64,000 bases of DNA, taken from contig NZ_CP102592.1 in assembly GCF_025666195.1 (NCBI RefSeq), forward strand, positions 1,426,001-1,490,000, read 5' to 3'. Under the pieces are notes generated by a model. That model was not told the DNA's origin and made no database searches. It was given only the letters and a program-made list of their open reading frames with translations. Positions 43,941 through 53,520 of this stretch are shown in pieces (position 1 is the first letter of the stretch; each line of letters starts with the position of its first letter). The stretch is from Xanthomonas sp. CFBP 8443. GTDB lineage: Bacteria > Pseudomonadota > Gammaproteobacteria > Xanthomonadales > Xanthomonadaceae. The position numbers and the translations under genes are program-made.

Positions 43941-45173
43941 ATGTTCGCAGCACTGTTCGACAAGCTGTTCAATCGCAAGCCGAGTCCGGATGCGTTCGCC
44001 AAGCTGTTCGGGGATGCGCTGCGCGCGCAGGGCTATCCAGACGAACTGACCTACAGGCCGGACGAGTTCCGCCTTGCCGACCAGCGCGGGCGCATCATCA
44101 ACCTGCACAACGCCTATCACGCGTATACCAAGGCCGATCGCCAAGGCCGGGTGGAAGTGCTGCGCAGCTATGTCGCGGCGTTCGTGGAAGGGCACAACGA
44201 GGAAAACGAAACCAAGACCTTCGAGCAGGTGCGGCCGACGCTGATGCCGGTGATTCGCCACCGCGGCATGTTCGAGGAAATGCGCCTGGACCATGTCCGC
44301 CAGCACGGCTGGGAGGCGCCCTTCACGGTCGTCTGCCGCGAGGTGGCGGAGGACTGCGTCGAACTGCTGGCGATCGACCGCCCCGAATCGACCTCGACCC
44401 TGACCCAGGGGCCGGAAGACGCGTGGGGGATCACCTTCGAGGAAGGCCTGGCCATCGCCCGCGACAACCTGCGCGACGCCACGCCGGACCGCTTCGTGGA
44501 GGTCGCCGCAGGCGTCTTCCGCGGCGCCTGGCAGGACGCCTACGACACCAGCCGCGCCTTGCTGCCCGACGTGCTGCAACGCGTCCCGGTGAAGGGGCGG
44601 CCGGTGTTCATGCTGCCCACGCGCGATTGCCTGTTGGTGGTGGGCGACCGCGACGAAACGGCGATGGCCGGCATGCTGGAACTGAGCCTGGAAGCGGCCG
44701 CGAACGGCCGCTGCATCTCCTCGCTGGCATTCGCCTACGACGACGACCGCCGCATCGTCCCCTTCGCATTGCCGCAGCCCGAGCACCGGCGCCGCCAGGG
44801 CGACCTGCGGCGGTTGATGGATGCCTCCACCTATTCCATGCAGAAGGAATTCCTGGAAAAGATCCACGAAGCGAACCAGGAGGACGTCTTCGTCGCCTCC
44901 TACCGCGTGTTCGAAGAGAACGACGGCAGCGGGCATCAATTCTCGCTGGCCACGTGGACCCAGGGCGTGGACACCTCGCTGCCCCAGGCCGAGCGCATCG
45001 CCTTCGTTTCGCCGAAGGAAGGCGAGGACGCGGACATGGTGTTCGTGGACTGGGACAAGGCCGTGGCCGTGGTTGGCGACCTGATGGAGCCGGAACCTGG
45101 CTTCTACCCGCCGCGCTTTCGTGTGCGCAGCTTTCCAAGCGAGGCGCAGCTGCGGCAGTTGACGCCGGCCTAG
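43941..45173 (+). CDS. Uncharacterised DUF1444-like (YtpQ-like) protein
   Basis: 410 residues, soluble, no signal peptide. AAGGAAG lies 8 nt before the ATG. The order RIINLHNAYHAYTKADRQGR, VRPTLMPVIRHRGMFEEM and LPTRDCLLVVGDRDETAMAGM resembles the DUF1444/YtpQ family, in which the central part has the LYP/LPTRD...vvGd pattern. No catalytic site can be named. It is followed by a CTCTCCC repeat and precedes the first lipoprotein-effector pair but is separated from it by 380 bp. Assignment to the family is from memory of its pattern and is moderate. Confidence 0.6.
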   Translation: MFAALFDKLFNRKPSPDAFAKLFGDALRAQGYPDELTYRPDEFRLADQRGRIINLHNAYHAYTKADRQGRVEVLRSYVAAFVEGHNEENETKTFEQVRPTLMPVIRHRGMFEEMRLDHVRQHGWEAPFTVVCREVAEDCVELLAIDRPESTSTLTQGPEDAWGITFEEGLAIARDNLRDATPDRFVEVAAGVFRGAWQDAYDTSRALLPDVLQRVPVKGRPVFMLPTRDCLLVVGDRDETAMAGMLELSLEAAANGRCISSLAFAYDDDRRIVPFALPQPEHRRRQGDLRRLMDASTYSMQKEFLEKIHEANQEDVFVASYRVFEENDGSGHQFSLATWTQGVDTSLPQAERIAFVSPKEGEDADMVFVDWDKAVAVVGDLMEPEPGFYPPRFRVRSFPSEAQLRQLTPA

Positions 45174-45252
45174 GCGTCGCAGCCGCATCGCAAGCGGTCC
45201 GCCAAGCCCACAGACGGAAGGCGCACGAGAAGGAAAGCCCGGCACGCATAAG

Positions 45253-45275
45253 CCCCTCTCCCCCCGGGAGAGGGG
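45253..45275. repeat. CCCCTCTCCC palindrome
   Basis: CCCCTCTCCC-CCC-GGGAGAGGGG followed by a GGTGAGGGT tail, the same element as at 8613. In the rest of 45174-45556 I see only one more inverted repeat, TGGGCA-N6-TGCCCA at 45381-45398, and no gene. Confidence 0.8.
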
Positions 45276-45556
45276 TTGGGTGGTGAGGGTCCGTCACCAA
45301 GCGCCATTCCGCACTACGCGCGATCAGGGCTGCTTGAAAGACCCGCGACCTGATCGCCACCAGCCTTGCAGTACCTAAATTGGGCAGCAACGTGCCCATT
45401 GTGGGTATGCGGCGGGCTGGGAGGTGCGTGCGGGTGGGGGGCTGTAAGTGCAAAATAGAGCGGTCGGCGGCTGGTGGTAGATTGGATCGCAGTCGGTGCC
45501 GGATCTCGAGCACTAGGATCGAACGACCGATTTTTTACTTGAAATGGAGGGGCGGT

Positions 45557-46501
45557 GTGAAGAGTTTCAAAATTCGCACGACGCTGGCATGGATGCTGTC
45601 TCTGGCTACGCTCGGGTGCATGCAGCAGCGCGCTCAGGGACAGGTCGAGCCTCGCGCCACGCCGCCCAGTGCTACAGCGGCAAGCGATGCGGACCACACC
45701 GCCGGTTTTCCGAAGGTGCAATCGGCCGCGCCGCGTCCCTGGGTCCCCTTCAAGGTGGAGCGAGAACTGGGAGCGGTGTGCGTGGATCGCGACCAATCGC
45801 ATGGCGCTTCGCCCGCGCAGATCCTGCAAGATGCCTATTGTCGCGGCCCCGCACCCGAGCATATGGCACGCGCGTTGTTGGCCATTCCTCACGATGCGCT
45901 TGCCGAAAGTCCTGACACGCGCCTGGCGGACTTGCGCAGTGCGATCTACCTGGCTGCACCGGGGCTGGGCCATCGTCCAGATTTCACACTGGTTGCCGGA
46001 GTCGTAACCGTCCGCTCCTTCGAAAGCCCCGATCCGCAAAAGACGGTGTACCTGGTTTGGCCAGTGAAATGCGACGCGAGCGGGGCAAGCATGGACTGCC
46101 GCGCGGGCAAGGGGCGCAAGGCCTATCGTCTCGGTGCCGACGGCATGGCGCACGATGTCAGTGTGGAAGTGCTGCCGCGCGATCCGCAGTTAAGCGCCGA
46201 AGATCGCGCACGTCAGCAGAGCCATGGCGGCAGCGAATTGTTCCTGTTCGACGACAAATTGCCTTATGCAGCGACGATGCGCTGGCTGATGGAGTTCGAT
46301 CCCGACCAACCACTGGCAGCGGACGATCCCCGCAGGGCGGGGGGCTATGCCCACTTCGGCTTCGTGCGATGGACTGGCGAGCGCTTCGAACGTGTCGATC
46401 GCGTCACCAGATCGCAGTGGCCATGCCGCCAGGTACTTTCGGGCGAACCAGAGTGCTCGGATTATCCGGATGACGCTGAGGATCGCTTCGTCGCCAAGTA
46501 A
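45557..46501 (+). CDS. Lipoprotein, candidate immunity protein for the downstream T4SS effector
   Basis: 314 residues from the GTG at 45557 behind GGAGGGG. The N-terminus is a lipoprotein-like signal (IRTTLAWMLSLATLGC, Cys at 21) with an Ala/Pro/Ser linker. The mature part has CVDRDQSHGASPAQILQDAY and VYLVWPVKCDASGASMDC; I recognise no catalytic motif. It ends 32 nt before the effector gene. Cognate inhibitors of Xanthomonas type IV effectors are typically periplasmic lipoproteins encoded just upstream of the effector, so I infer an immunity role. Base composition in this stretch is somewhat lower in GC than the core genes. Confidence 0.6.
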   Translation: MKSFKIRTTLAWMLSLATLGCMQQRAQGQVEPRATPPSATAASDADHTAGFPKVQSAAPRPWVPFKVERELGAVCVDRDQSHGASPAQILQDAYCRGPAPEHMARALLAIPHDALAESPDTRLADLRSAIYLAAPGLGHRPDFTLVAGVVTVRSFESPDPQKTVYLVWPVKCDASGASMDCRAGKGRKAYRLGADGMAHDVSVEVLPRDPQLSAEDRARQQSHGGSELFLFDDKLPYAATMRWLMEFDPDQPLAADDPRRAGGYAHFGFVRWTGERFERVDRVTRSQWPCRQVLSGEPECSDYPDDAEDRFVAK

Positions 46502-46533
46502 CCAACACGCACCATTCCGCAAGGAGCATCGCA

Positions 46534-48206
46534 ATGGCCAGATCCAACGACCTCGATATCCGGCCCAGCGCAGATCGGATCACCACATTGTTCAATGCCA
46601 ACCGTTCGGCAGAAGCCTTGGCACTGTTGGAAGAGCGACGGCAAAACCAGCCCGAGGCCGTGCAGGACGCGCTGGACCGCTACGTGGGCGTGGGCGCGAG
46701 CGCCAGCATTGCGACCCACTTGCACGGGGCCGCCGATCCTGCCGCCACGGCGGCGCTGCAGCGCCTGCAGACTGCGGCAACCGCGCAGCCACGCTTTCCT
46801 GCGCAAACCCAGATAGCCACGTTGAGCGATGCGCAAACCTACGATGTCTACGCCAGCATCGTGCAGGTGAGGGGCAACGATGCCGCGCACGATGCATTGT
46901 CACGTGCCAACGAACGGGTCGTGCTGGGCCTGCGTCAGGAAAATTCGACGCTTGCCGCAATGGAAGATCGGCAGCATTCCGCAACGATCCGCGACGATGA
47001 CCCCGCCACACCCAATGTCAACGAGGCGCAGGCCGGCACCGGGGTCTACAACGATCGTCTAGTCGTATTGTGGAAGGACGCCGATGGCACGCGCCATGTG
47101 CAGGGCGCCGAGAAGGCAAATACGGAGCCGACGGCGCAGTACGACCACCATGCCGGCAATACCGGGCATCGGCCCCGTGCCGAAGGTGGCGTGGAGAATC
47201 GAACGTTCGCTCCTTCCCCTGGCTACGAAAGCATCGCAAGACCAAGGAAGATCGAAGGCGACGACGTCAACGCGGACGGCATCCGGGATCTGGGGCGGTT
47301 GAGCGATGGCACCATCGAGATGCAGATGGGACAGCATCCGAATCCGACTCGACCAGGCACCATGGATAACGCCCTGCGGCCCAGCCAGGCGGCGGTTGCC
47401 GCCGGCCACGGTGCAGTCCAGCGCGATACCAACGCGGATGGCTGGTTCAACCAGACCGACGTCAACGGAGTGCAGGACCTCAACGACACCTTCAAGATCC
47501 ACCGGGGCTCCAGTGGCAGTACCGATTCCGCAGGCTGCCAAACGATTCATCCTACGGAATACCAAGGCTTCATCAACGCGGTGCAGGGCAATCCAGCGCA
47601 GACCCGTTGGCAATACGTCCTGACCAGCACCACGCCCGGGCCGGTGCGAGAGCAGCAGCGGGACCAAGGACAGCAGCAGGAAGACGCCAGGCCAGGACCA
47701 GCCCGGCAGGACGGGCGAGCGCCGCAGGAACATCATCGCCCCGAAGGCCGGCCGGCAGAGCCACCGCACGGCGGGCAGCGCCGGGCAGAAATCGAGCCCG
47801 CGCAGCAGGCAGAGCCGCACCCTCTGTACGCCCAGGCGAACACCCGGGTGGGGCAGTTGGACGCCAGCATAGGCAGGAGCAGCGACGAACACAGCGCGAG
47901 CATGAGTGCCAGCCTCGCGCTGTTGGCGAAGGAACATGGACTGGAGCGCATCGATCATGTGCTGCTGAGCAACCAAACGCCGCGTGCTGCGGCGGCGCCA
48001 CCGTGTTCGTCGTGCAGGGCGAGCCGAGCAACCCGGCGCACCTGCGTGCCGGCATGCCTACGGACGTTGCGGTCAATACACCTGTGGAGCAATCGCTGGC
48101 ACGGTTACAAGTGCTAGAAACACAGTCGATGGCGCAGGTCCAGAGCCAGGCGCAGGAACAAGCGCTGGCGCAGCAGGAGGGGACCAGGCAGCGAGGGATG
48201 GGCTGA
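46534..48206 (+). pseudogene. Type IV secretion antibacterial effector with XVIPCD, frameshifted
   Basis: As read the frame ends at 48117 (527 residues), but the C-terminal secretion domain continues in another frame to 48206. The first part contains two calcium-loop-like motifs (DVNADG at 244, DTNADG at 298) and then KIHRGSSGSTDSAGCQTIHP with His323 and Cys335, like the HxG...SxGC active site of YkuD-type peptidoglycan enzymes. A Pro/Gln-rich linker leads to the XVIPCD (HPLYAQANTRVGQLD, LLAKEHGLERIDHVLLS), which resumes after the shift as ATVFVVQGEPSNPAHLRAG and TPVEQSLARL with a Gln-rich tail. One missing G in the GGC run near 47985-47997 explains it. The cell-wall target is inferred. Confidence 0.75.
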
Positions 48207-48273
48207 TGTGCCGCAGGGTTGGCTTCGGTGAGCCCGAGGCGCACTGCTCTGTCTGCCGATGCAGGCGAGCGCC

Positions 48274-48531
48274 ATGATGTCTATTTCCCCTCCCCGGCGC
48301 ATGCCTGGTCCCGCGGTGTGCGAAGTGCCCGAGGCCGTGTCGCAGGAAGACAACGCTGCCACCAGCTTCGCGGTGCAGTCCGTGCTTGGCGAGATGTTGC
48401 CGCGTGAGCAGCAGGAGGCGTTCGTCGCCCGCGCGTTGGCGTCCCGCGACAAGGCCCGCTGGATCGGGCGGCTATGTCGAGGCAACAGTCACTTTTGCAT
48501 TGCGGCTCTAGATCCCAGGTCGCTGATATAG
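48274..48531 (+). CDS. Small hypothetical open frame
   Basis: 85 residues (EDNAATSFAVQSVLGEMLPR then EQQEAFVARALASRDKARW) with an unremarkable amphipathic composition. There is no convincing ribosome site and no family I recognise. It overlaps the end of the nuclease-helicase gene on the other strand by 43 nt. It may be non-coding. Confidence 0.2.
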   Translation: MMSISPPRRMPGPAVCEVPEAVSQEDNAATSFAVQSVLGEMLPREQQEAFVARALASRDKARWIGRLCRGNSHFCIAALDPRSLI

Positions 48532-50342
48532 ACATAACAGCCCCTCATGCCTCGGCTCATCAAGGTCTTGTACGTATTCCGGATGATCCGATCCACACGG
48601 TCTTGAACCTCTGGATTGTATTTGGACTGCGATTTGTATCCTCGGATAGAGCGATCCTGCTTTGAACGTTGGCTTGGATCAGTGAGCAACTGGCCCTCAC
48701 GCCAGGCCAAGTCCGGCCCGATGATCACCCCTACATAGTCCAGTTCCAGCCCCTGGCAGGTGTGGATGCATCCGACCTGCTCGACGGAGTTCTCGGCGAC
48801 GGCCCACAAGCTGCCGTCGCTTCCCAGGTTCCACTGCGCGCGATAGTCGTGTTCCGGAATCTCGATGTCCCAGGCATCCGGATTGTTCTTGCTCTTCCAG
48901 TCCCAGCAATAGCCAGCCACCACACGGGACTTGTTGTTGAGCTTGTTCTTCTCGCGGATCAGGTCGTGCAGTTCCACCGGCGAGTCGATGATGCGGAAGT
49001 CGAAGGCGTCGCGGTCGAAATCGGTGTTGGCGGTCTCGCGGATGCCGAGGAAATTGTCCAGCCAGGCCATATAGCCATCCGAACCGGCGCAGCGGAACTG
49101 CGAGGCCAGTTCCAGCTCGGTCACTTCGGCACCGAGCTGTGCGACCCAGTGACGTAGCTCTCCGGTGTGGCCGATGTCGGAGAGGGTGACGATCTGGTCG
49201 TCGTCGACGAAGAAGACGGTGCAGTGGGCGCTGCGGATCAGCTCCATCACCTGATTCTGGCCGAGGTTGCTGTACAGGCCGCTTTTCTCGTTGAGGCGGT
49301 GGGCCTCGTCCACCACCAGGGTGCCGAACACGTTCGGCTCGGTCTGGTGGAAGTTGCCCGAGCCGGAGAACAGGTTGCCGATCTCGACCTTGCGGATGTG
49401 CCCGGCCAGCTTCTGCGCGTATACGGCACGCGGCGCCGCGTTCTTGGAGACGTACTTGGTGGTGGTGCCGCGCTTGGTCAGCTCGACCAGCAGGTTCACC
49501 GCCACCACTGATTTGCCAGTGCCCGGGCCGCCTTTGACGATCACCACTTGCTTGCGTTCGGCGCTGGCCTGCGCGGCGCGCGCCAGACAGGTTTCGTAGA
49601 CCAGCTTCTGTTAGTCGATCAGCACGAATTCCTGGTTGCCCTTGAGCATGCCGACCACGCTGTCGGCGAGCATCTTGGAAGGGCGGATACGGCCGTTCTC
49701 GATCTTGTAGAGCAATTCGCCGTTGTCGCCTTTGCGCACGTGCTGGCGGATGAAATCGCGCAGCTTTCGCTTTTCCTCTATCCCGCGCAGGAACAGCGGC
49801 GCCTTGTCGGTGTAGGCGGTGTAGCGCGGATCGTCGATGGTACCGTCGCGGAAGTGGTTGTGCAGGTAGGCGCAAGGCTGTAGCTGGACGCCGCCTTCGT
49901 GCACCGCCTCGTTGAAGCCCTGCAGCAGGGCCGCATACGACCAGGCTTGGTAGGACGGGTGCGGGCCTTCGGTCTCGGTCGGTCCGCCGCGTTGCGCCCT
50001 GACGATGCCGTCCTTGTCGGTGACGGCGGACGTGGACCATTGTTTGAGTTCGACGATGATCGCCCGTGGTTCTTCGGCCTCGCCAAGCCCGCTCAGGATG
50101 AAGTCGATGCGCTTGGCGGTCTGCGGGATGCCGAACTCGATGCCGACGCCCATGTCCGCAGGCAGGCTGTCGTCGCTGAGGACGTCGGCCATCTGGGTAA
50201 GCGAATGCCGCCAGGCGCGGAACTCGCTCTCCGGTGCGTATCGGCCTGTCTTCTTGAGGAAGGCGGTGGAGATGATTTCCTCGATTGCCTGCTGTTCCGA
50301 GTCTTGCAGGAACGCGGTACGGGTCGACTGATAAACGATCAC
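48489..50342 (-). pseudogene. Nuclease-helicase (DUF2075) interrupted by one in-frame stop
   Basis: Read through, this is 617 codons from the GTG at 50342 (IVYQSTRTAFLQDSEQQAI). The N-terminal part has a PD-(D/E)xK nuclease pattern: Asp80 in AKRIDFILSG and Glu98-x-Lys100 in AIIVELKQWS. The C-terminal part is a DUF2075 superfamily-1 helicase-like ATPase with Walker A GGPGTGKS (271-278), Walker B TLVVDEAHRL, ELASQFRCAGSDGYMAW and VGCIHTCQGLELDYVG. Codon 244 is TAA at 49611-49613, where relatives would have Glu (LIDEQKLVYE), so a GAA-to-TAA change explains it. The two halves could still be made separately: ATG at 49547. Family members are suspected of defence roles. Confidence 0.8.
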
Positions 50343-50649
50343 GCTCGGCGTTCCCCCTGAATGCCTTCCGTTGCTCGCTCGAACTTTGAACCGATGCGCA
50401 GTGGCTGACAAGTCTTTACATTGGCGCGTGCCATCGGTTCGCAATACTGAGGGTGCTTTGGAGTAATTCGTATACAAAACTGACGCATGCTAATCATCGC
50501 TTGCAGCATGCAAGACCCAATTGATGATCCGACTTGACGCGTCGCGCCAGCGATAGCAGGACTACTACACGGAGCCTAGGAACTCCTCGTACAGCGGGCT
50601 ACCACCTCCGAGAACGGGTGGATCTTCATGCCGTTTGGCGAGAGATGCT
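50343..50649. other. Divergent promoter region with no gene
   Basis: 307 bp between the nuclease-helicase gene and the XAC0095-like gene. It is markedly richer in AT than the surroundings (for example GTATACAAAACTGACGCATG, 50470-50489). No ORF or repeat was recognised; it presumably holds the promoters of both neighbours. Confidence 0.5.
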
Positions 50650-50946
50650 ATGACCGAGGCCGCCCGTCATCCTGATTTGGATCCTGGCTATTACCTGCCA
50701 GAAGAAGCGCAGTACCGCCTGCAGCAGTTGCGCGATCACATGCGGTTCCTAGCGCGACTGGCGCAGCCACGCACTGTGGACGAAGGGCGCGAAGCAGCAC
50801 CGAAGGTGCGTGCGGGCGAGCTGGCGATATGCATGGAACTGCTCGCGGAACAGGTGGACTTGGTGCTGCGGGAGGTGTCGTGGCCGGCGCGACGCCAGTA
50901 TTGGAGTCGAGCGCAGAGGGATGGCAACGGTATGGAGGCGTCGTGA
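50650..50946 (+). CDS. XAC0095-like small protein
   Basis: 98 residues from the ATG at 50650 with GAGAG upstream; a TTG at 50635 in frame is less likely. GYYLPEEAQYRLQQLRDHMR followed by FLARLAQPRT resembles the short XAC0095 family found in xanthomonads, for which no activity is known. The second half is a helix (AICMELLAEQVDLVLREVSW). It appears to be a stand-alone gene in the accessory stretch between the two effector loci. Confidence 0.6.
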   Translation: MTEAARHPDLDPGYYLPEEAQYRLQQLRDHMRFLARLAQPRTVDEGREAAPKVRAGELAICMELLAEQVDLVLREVSWPARRQYWSRAQRDGNGMEAS

Positions 50947-51028
50947 CTTCGCCGGCAACGTGATCGCGGGTGCAGCGGCGCCATTATGCTCGCCGGCCAG
51001 GGAGCGAGGCGTCAGACGCTAAGGAGCC

Positions 51029-52240
51029 ATGATGCAGCAGAGTAAGGGGGACGTAGTAAGCGGCGGCGAGGTCGGCGAGCGGCCGGAGAAGCGCAACGCG
51101 CCGGCCGTGCCGCTGTGGCGCATGTTGCGGCAGACGTTCGGGGTGGACCTGAAATGGCTGGTGCCGTGTTGGGGCGGCGGCATGGTGCTGGCGCACTTCC
51201 TGCGCATCGGCTACGTGCCGTCGCTGTCGCTGGGCGATCTTGGCGTGGTGCTGAGCGCGGTGGCGCTGTTCGGTGGAATCGCCTTGATTGCCTTCCTGGC
51301 GGTGCTTGCATTGCCGGCGTGGGTGATGGGGCTACTGGTCGATCAGCATCTACTGGTTGTCCCGTTGCGGCCGAGACAGGACGATGCCCCGCGTAGAGGG
51401 TTGAAGTCTTACTACCGCCGCACGCAGCTTGCATTGGGTCGGCGGAGGGAACGCGTGTTCGGTAGCCTATGGCTGTTCGCGGGAGCGGCTCTGCTTAGCG
51501 CTATGTACTATGCATTTTTGCTGCTTTGCGAGCACTGGGGATTCGTTCGGTTCGCGGCCTATGGAGTTATTGCCGGGTTTGGCCTTGGTGCGCTCGCTCT
51601 GGCGCTACTGACTGTAGTCTGGGACGTGGATCGAGTGCGGCGGTACTGGCCCGTACTACGTAGGCCTCGCGGCACTCTCTCGTTGATGCTGCTGGTGTAC
51701 TTGGCATTCTGGCCGCTCGCTGCATTTGCCGTGGGCTATGTGGCACCTCCGACTAAAGGGTCAGACTGGTTTTATCTTGCAGTTGTAGTCTTCATCGTCG
51801 TGTTCTTTCATTGGCTTGTGTATGCGACGCATCGAGTGCCATTTTCCAAACGCTTCCGCGTTCTAGGTGCCGCGGTGCTGATGGTTTTGGCATACAGCGG
51901 CGCGCTGCTGGGTACAGTGGACGTCACCGTGCGCAAGCTCGGCATCGGCATGCTGCCCGGCGTGCAGCTGCAGGTGACGGAGCAGGGCTGCCAGATCGTC
52001 AAGGCGGCGTGGCCGGCGGCGCAGTGCGACCGGGCGCAGCCGGCGTCGAACGTGTATGTGTTGCGGTCGGTGGACGTGTTGACGCGGTTGGGTTCGGACT
52101 TCTATGTGGCCCCGCCCGGTGGACTCGGCGATGAACACAAGCCGCGCTTCCTGATTCCGGCGAGCCAGGTGCTGAGCTGGAGCAGGGTGGAAGCCCCGAA
52201 GAAGAGGGATGCCGCTGCGGCGGCGCAACCTGGCAAATGA
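51029..52240 (+). CDS. Polytopic membrane protein of unknown function
   Basis: 403 residues, with AAGGAG about 5 nt before the ATG at 51029. Six or seven hydrophobic segments are visible, among them LVPCWGGGMVLAHFLRI, LSAVALFGGIALIAFLAVL, LWLFAGAALLSAMYYAFLLL and YLAVVVFIVVFFHWLVY. The last 110 residues form a soluble domain (VTVRKLGIGMLPGVQLQVTE, two Cys in QGCQIVKAAWPAAQC). GC content falls in its middle (about 51400-51850) against its ends, suggesting an acquired core. I recognise no family; it could be a membrane partner of an envelope function or an immunity-type protein. Confidence 0.7.
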   Translation: MMQQSKGDVVSGGEVGERPEKRNAPAVPLWRMLRQTFGVDLKWLVPCWGGGMVLAHFLRIGYVPSLSLGDLGVVLSAVALFGGIALIAFLAVLALPAWVMGLLVDQHLLVVPLRPRQDDAPRRGLKSYYRRTQLALGRRRERVFGSLWLFAGAALLSAMYYAFLLLCEHWGFVRFAAYGVIAGFGLGALALALLTVVWDVDRVRRYWPVLRRPRGTLSLMLLVYLAFWPLAAFAVGYVAPPTKGSDWFYLAVVVFIVVFFHWLVYATHRVPFSKRFRVLGAAVLMVLAYSGALLGTVDVTVRKLGIGMLPGVQLQVTEQGCQIVKAAWPAAQCDRAQPASNVYVLRSVDVLTRLGSDFYVAPPGGLGDEHKPRFLIPASQVLSWSRVEAPKKRDAAAAAQPGK

Positions 52241-52420
52241 AGCGCATGGCCGCTGCGCTGCGTAGGTGCTCGTAGGAAAGCGGCGGTGTGCGCGACTAAG
52301 CGGGGCGCTGGCCATCGCGCTTGCGTGCCGCATTGCACGCCCTCTTCGCTATGACGCCACGCAGCAGTCCCCTTCACGGCCCGGGTCGTAGGCTCGGGCC
52401 ATCCATGAGGAGGGTTCGGC

Positions 52421-52627
52421 ATGAGCAAGCACGACGAGAATGCGCCGCATGGCACGCCCGGTGGCAAGGGCTCCGATACCGCGCCGGCCGATCCGCGGCA
52501 GGCGCCGCCGCGGCCGGATCCGCAGGCGGGCATCGACCGCGAGGTGGGCGACCTGGAAAACCCCGATGCGGTGGACGACGAGGGTGCGCTGCCGGGCCGT
52601 GCGGGTGGTGGCTTGGCGGGCGGCTGA
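52421..52627 (+). CDS. Small acidic, probably disordered protein
   Basis: 68 residues, rich in Asp, Pro, Gly and Ala (KGSDTAPADPRQAPPRPDP, EVGDLENPDAVDDEGALPG). GAGGAGGG lies 8-13 nt before the ATG, which supports translation. It has no hydrophobic core and no family that I can name. Confidence 0.5.
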   Translation: MSKHDENAPHGTPGGKGSDTAPADPRQAPPRPDPQAGIDREVGDLENPDAVDDEGALPGRAGGGLAGG

Positions 52628-52724
52628 TGCGCGGCCAGCAGCGAACGCCGATGGTCGGCAGGCCACGCTGAAGCGATCGCTCGCAGGGAACGCCACGCGC
52701 GCTCCCGGCGAGCGACGTGCCGCG

Positions 52725-53195
52725 CTAGCGCACGTCCAGTTCCCAGCACAGCAGCGGCCCGTCTTCCGGGTCCACGCGCTCGCCGCTGCGGCGGAAGCCG
52801 TTGCGCTCCAGTACGCGCTGCGAGGCGTGGTTATCCACGGCGGTGTCGGCGGTGAGCCGGTGCACGCGCGGGTCGTGGCGTGCCCACTGCGCGACGGCGG
52901 CGACCGCGCGCGTGGCGGCGCCCTTGCCCCGGCGGGCGGCGACGATGCCGTAGCCGATGTCCACGCTGCCCTGCGCGGGTACGCGGGTAACGGAGCACAG
53001 GCCGATCACTTCGTCGTGTTCGACGATGAGCCAGGCCGCTGGGGCGAAGCGTTGGCCGATGGCGTGGGCGAGGTCGCTCAGCATGCGCAGGACTTCGGGT
53101 TCGGCGATGGGGCTGTCGGGGACGAGGTGGTAGTGGCGTGGCGCGCACGCGCGCAGCAGCGCGGCGAAGTCGCTTGGGGTTGCTTCGATGATCAT
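52725..53195 (-). CDS. GNAT-family N-acetyltransferase
   Basis: 156 residues, RimJ/RimL-like. The acetyl-CoA loop is VAARRGKGAATRAVAAV (R-x-x-G-x-G/A), flanked by the strand VDIGYGIV and later by NHASQRVLERNGFRRSGER, which is the usual motif B. The substrate is unknown; this group acetylates ribosomal proteins, antibiotics or small amines. It starts at the ATG at 53195. It stands alone between the two effector regions. Confidence 0.9.
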   Translation of the reverse strand: MIIEATPSDFAALLRACAPRHYHLVPDSPIAEPEVLRMLSDLAHAIGQRFAPAAWLIVEHDEVIGLCSVTRVPAQGSVDIGYGIVAARRGKGAATRAVAAVAQWARHDPRVHRLTADTAVDNHASQRVLERNGFRRSGERVDPEDGPLLCWELDVR

Positions 53196-53520
53196 GGTGT
53201 TTCTCGACGTTGCGTCGGTGCCCTGGCGGGCAGGCGGGTCGAGACGCGGGGATGCGGACGAAGCCGCGGAGGGCCGCTAGCGGCGCCGTGTCCCCACCGT
53301 CGCGACCGGTGTGGTCCGAGCTGCGATGACGGTGGACAAAGGCCTTCTCCTGATGGACGCGCCAACGGTATCACGGGCCGTTGGCGCGGGGCGATCAGGC
53401 CGGCGGCCAAGCCGGCGCCGCAGTGGCGCCGGCCATGCGCGGATGCTGGCGGCATTCCGCATTACCGCACTTCGCGCCTCGCGCGCGCAGGGCGGCGCAA
53501 GCGCGGTCGCCAGCGCGAGG
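53196..53520. other. Gap between acetyltransferase and effector genes
   Basis: 325 bp of GC-rich DNA. It contains a short inverted pair TCCACCGTCATCGC-like around 53325-53335 but no gene or clear terminator that I can support. Confidence 0.4.
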
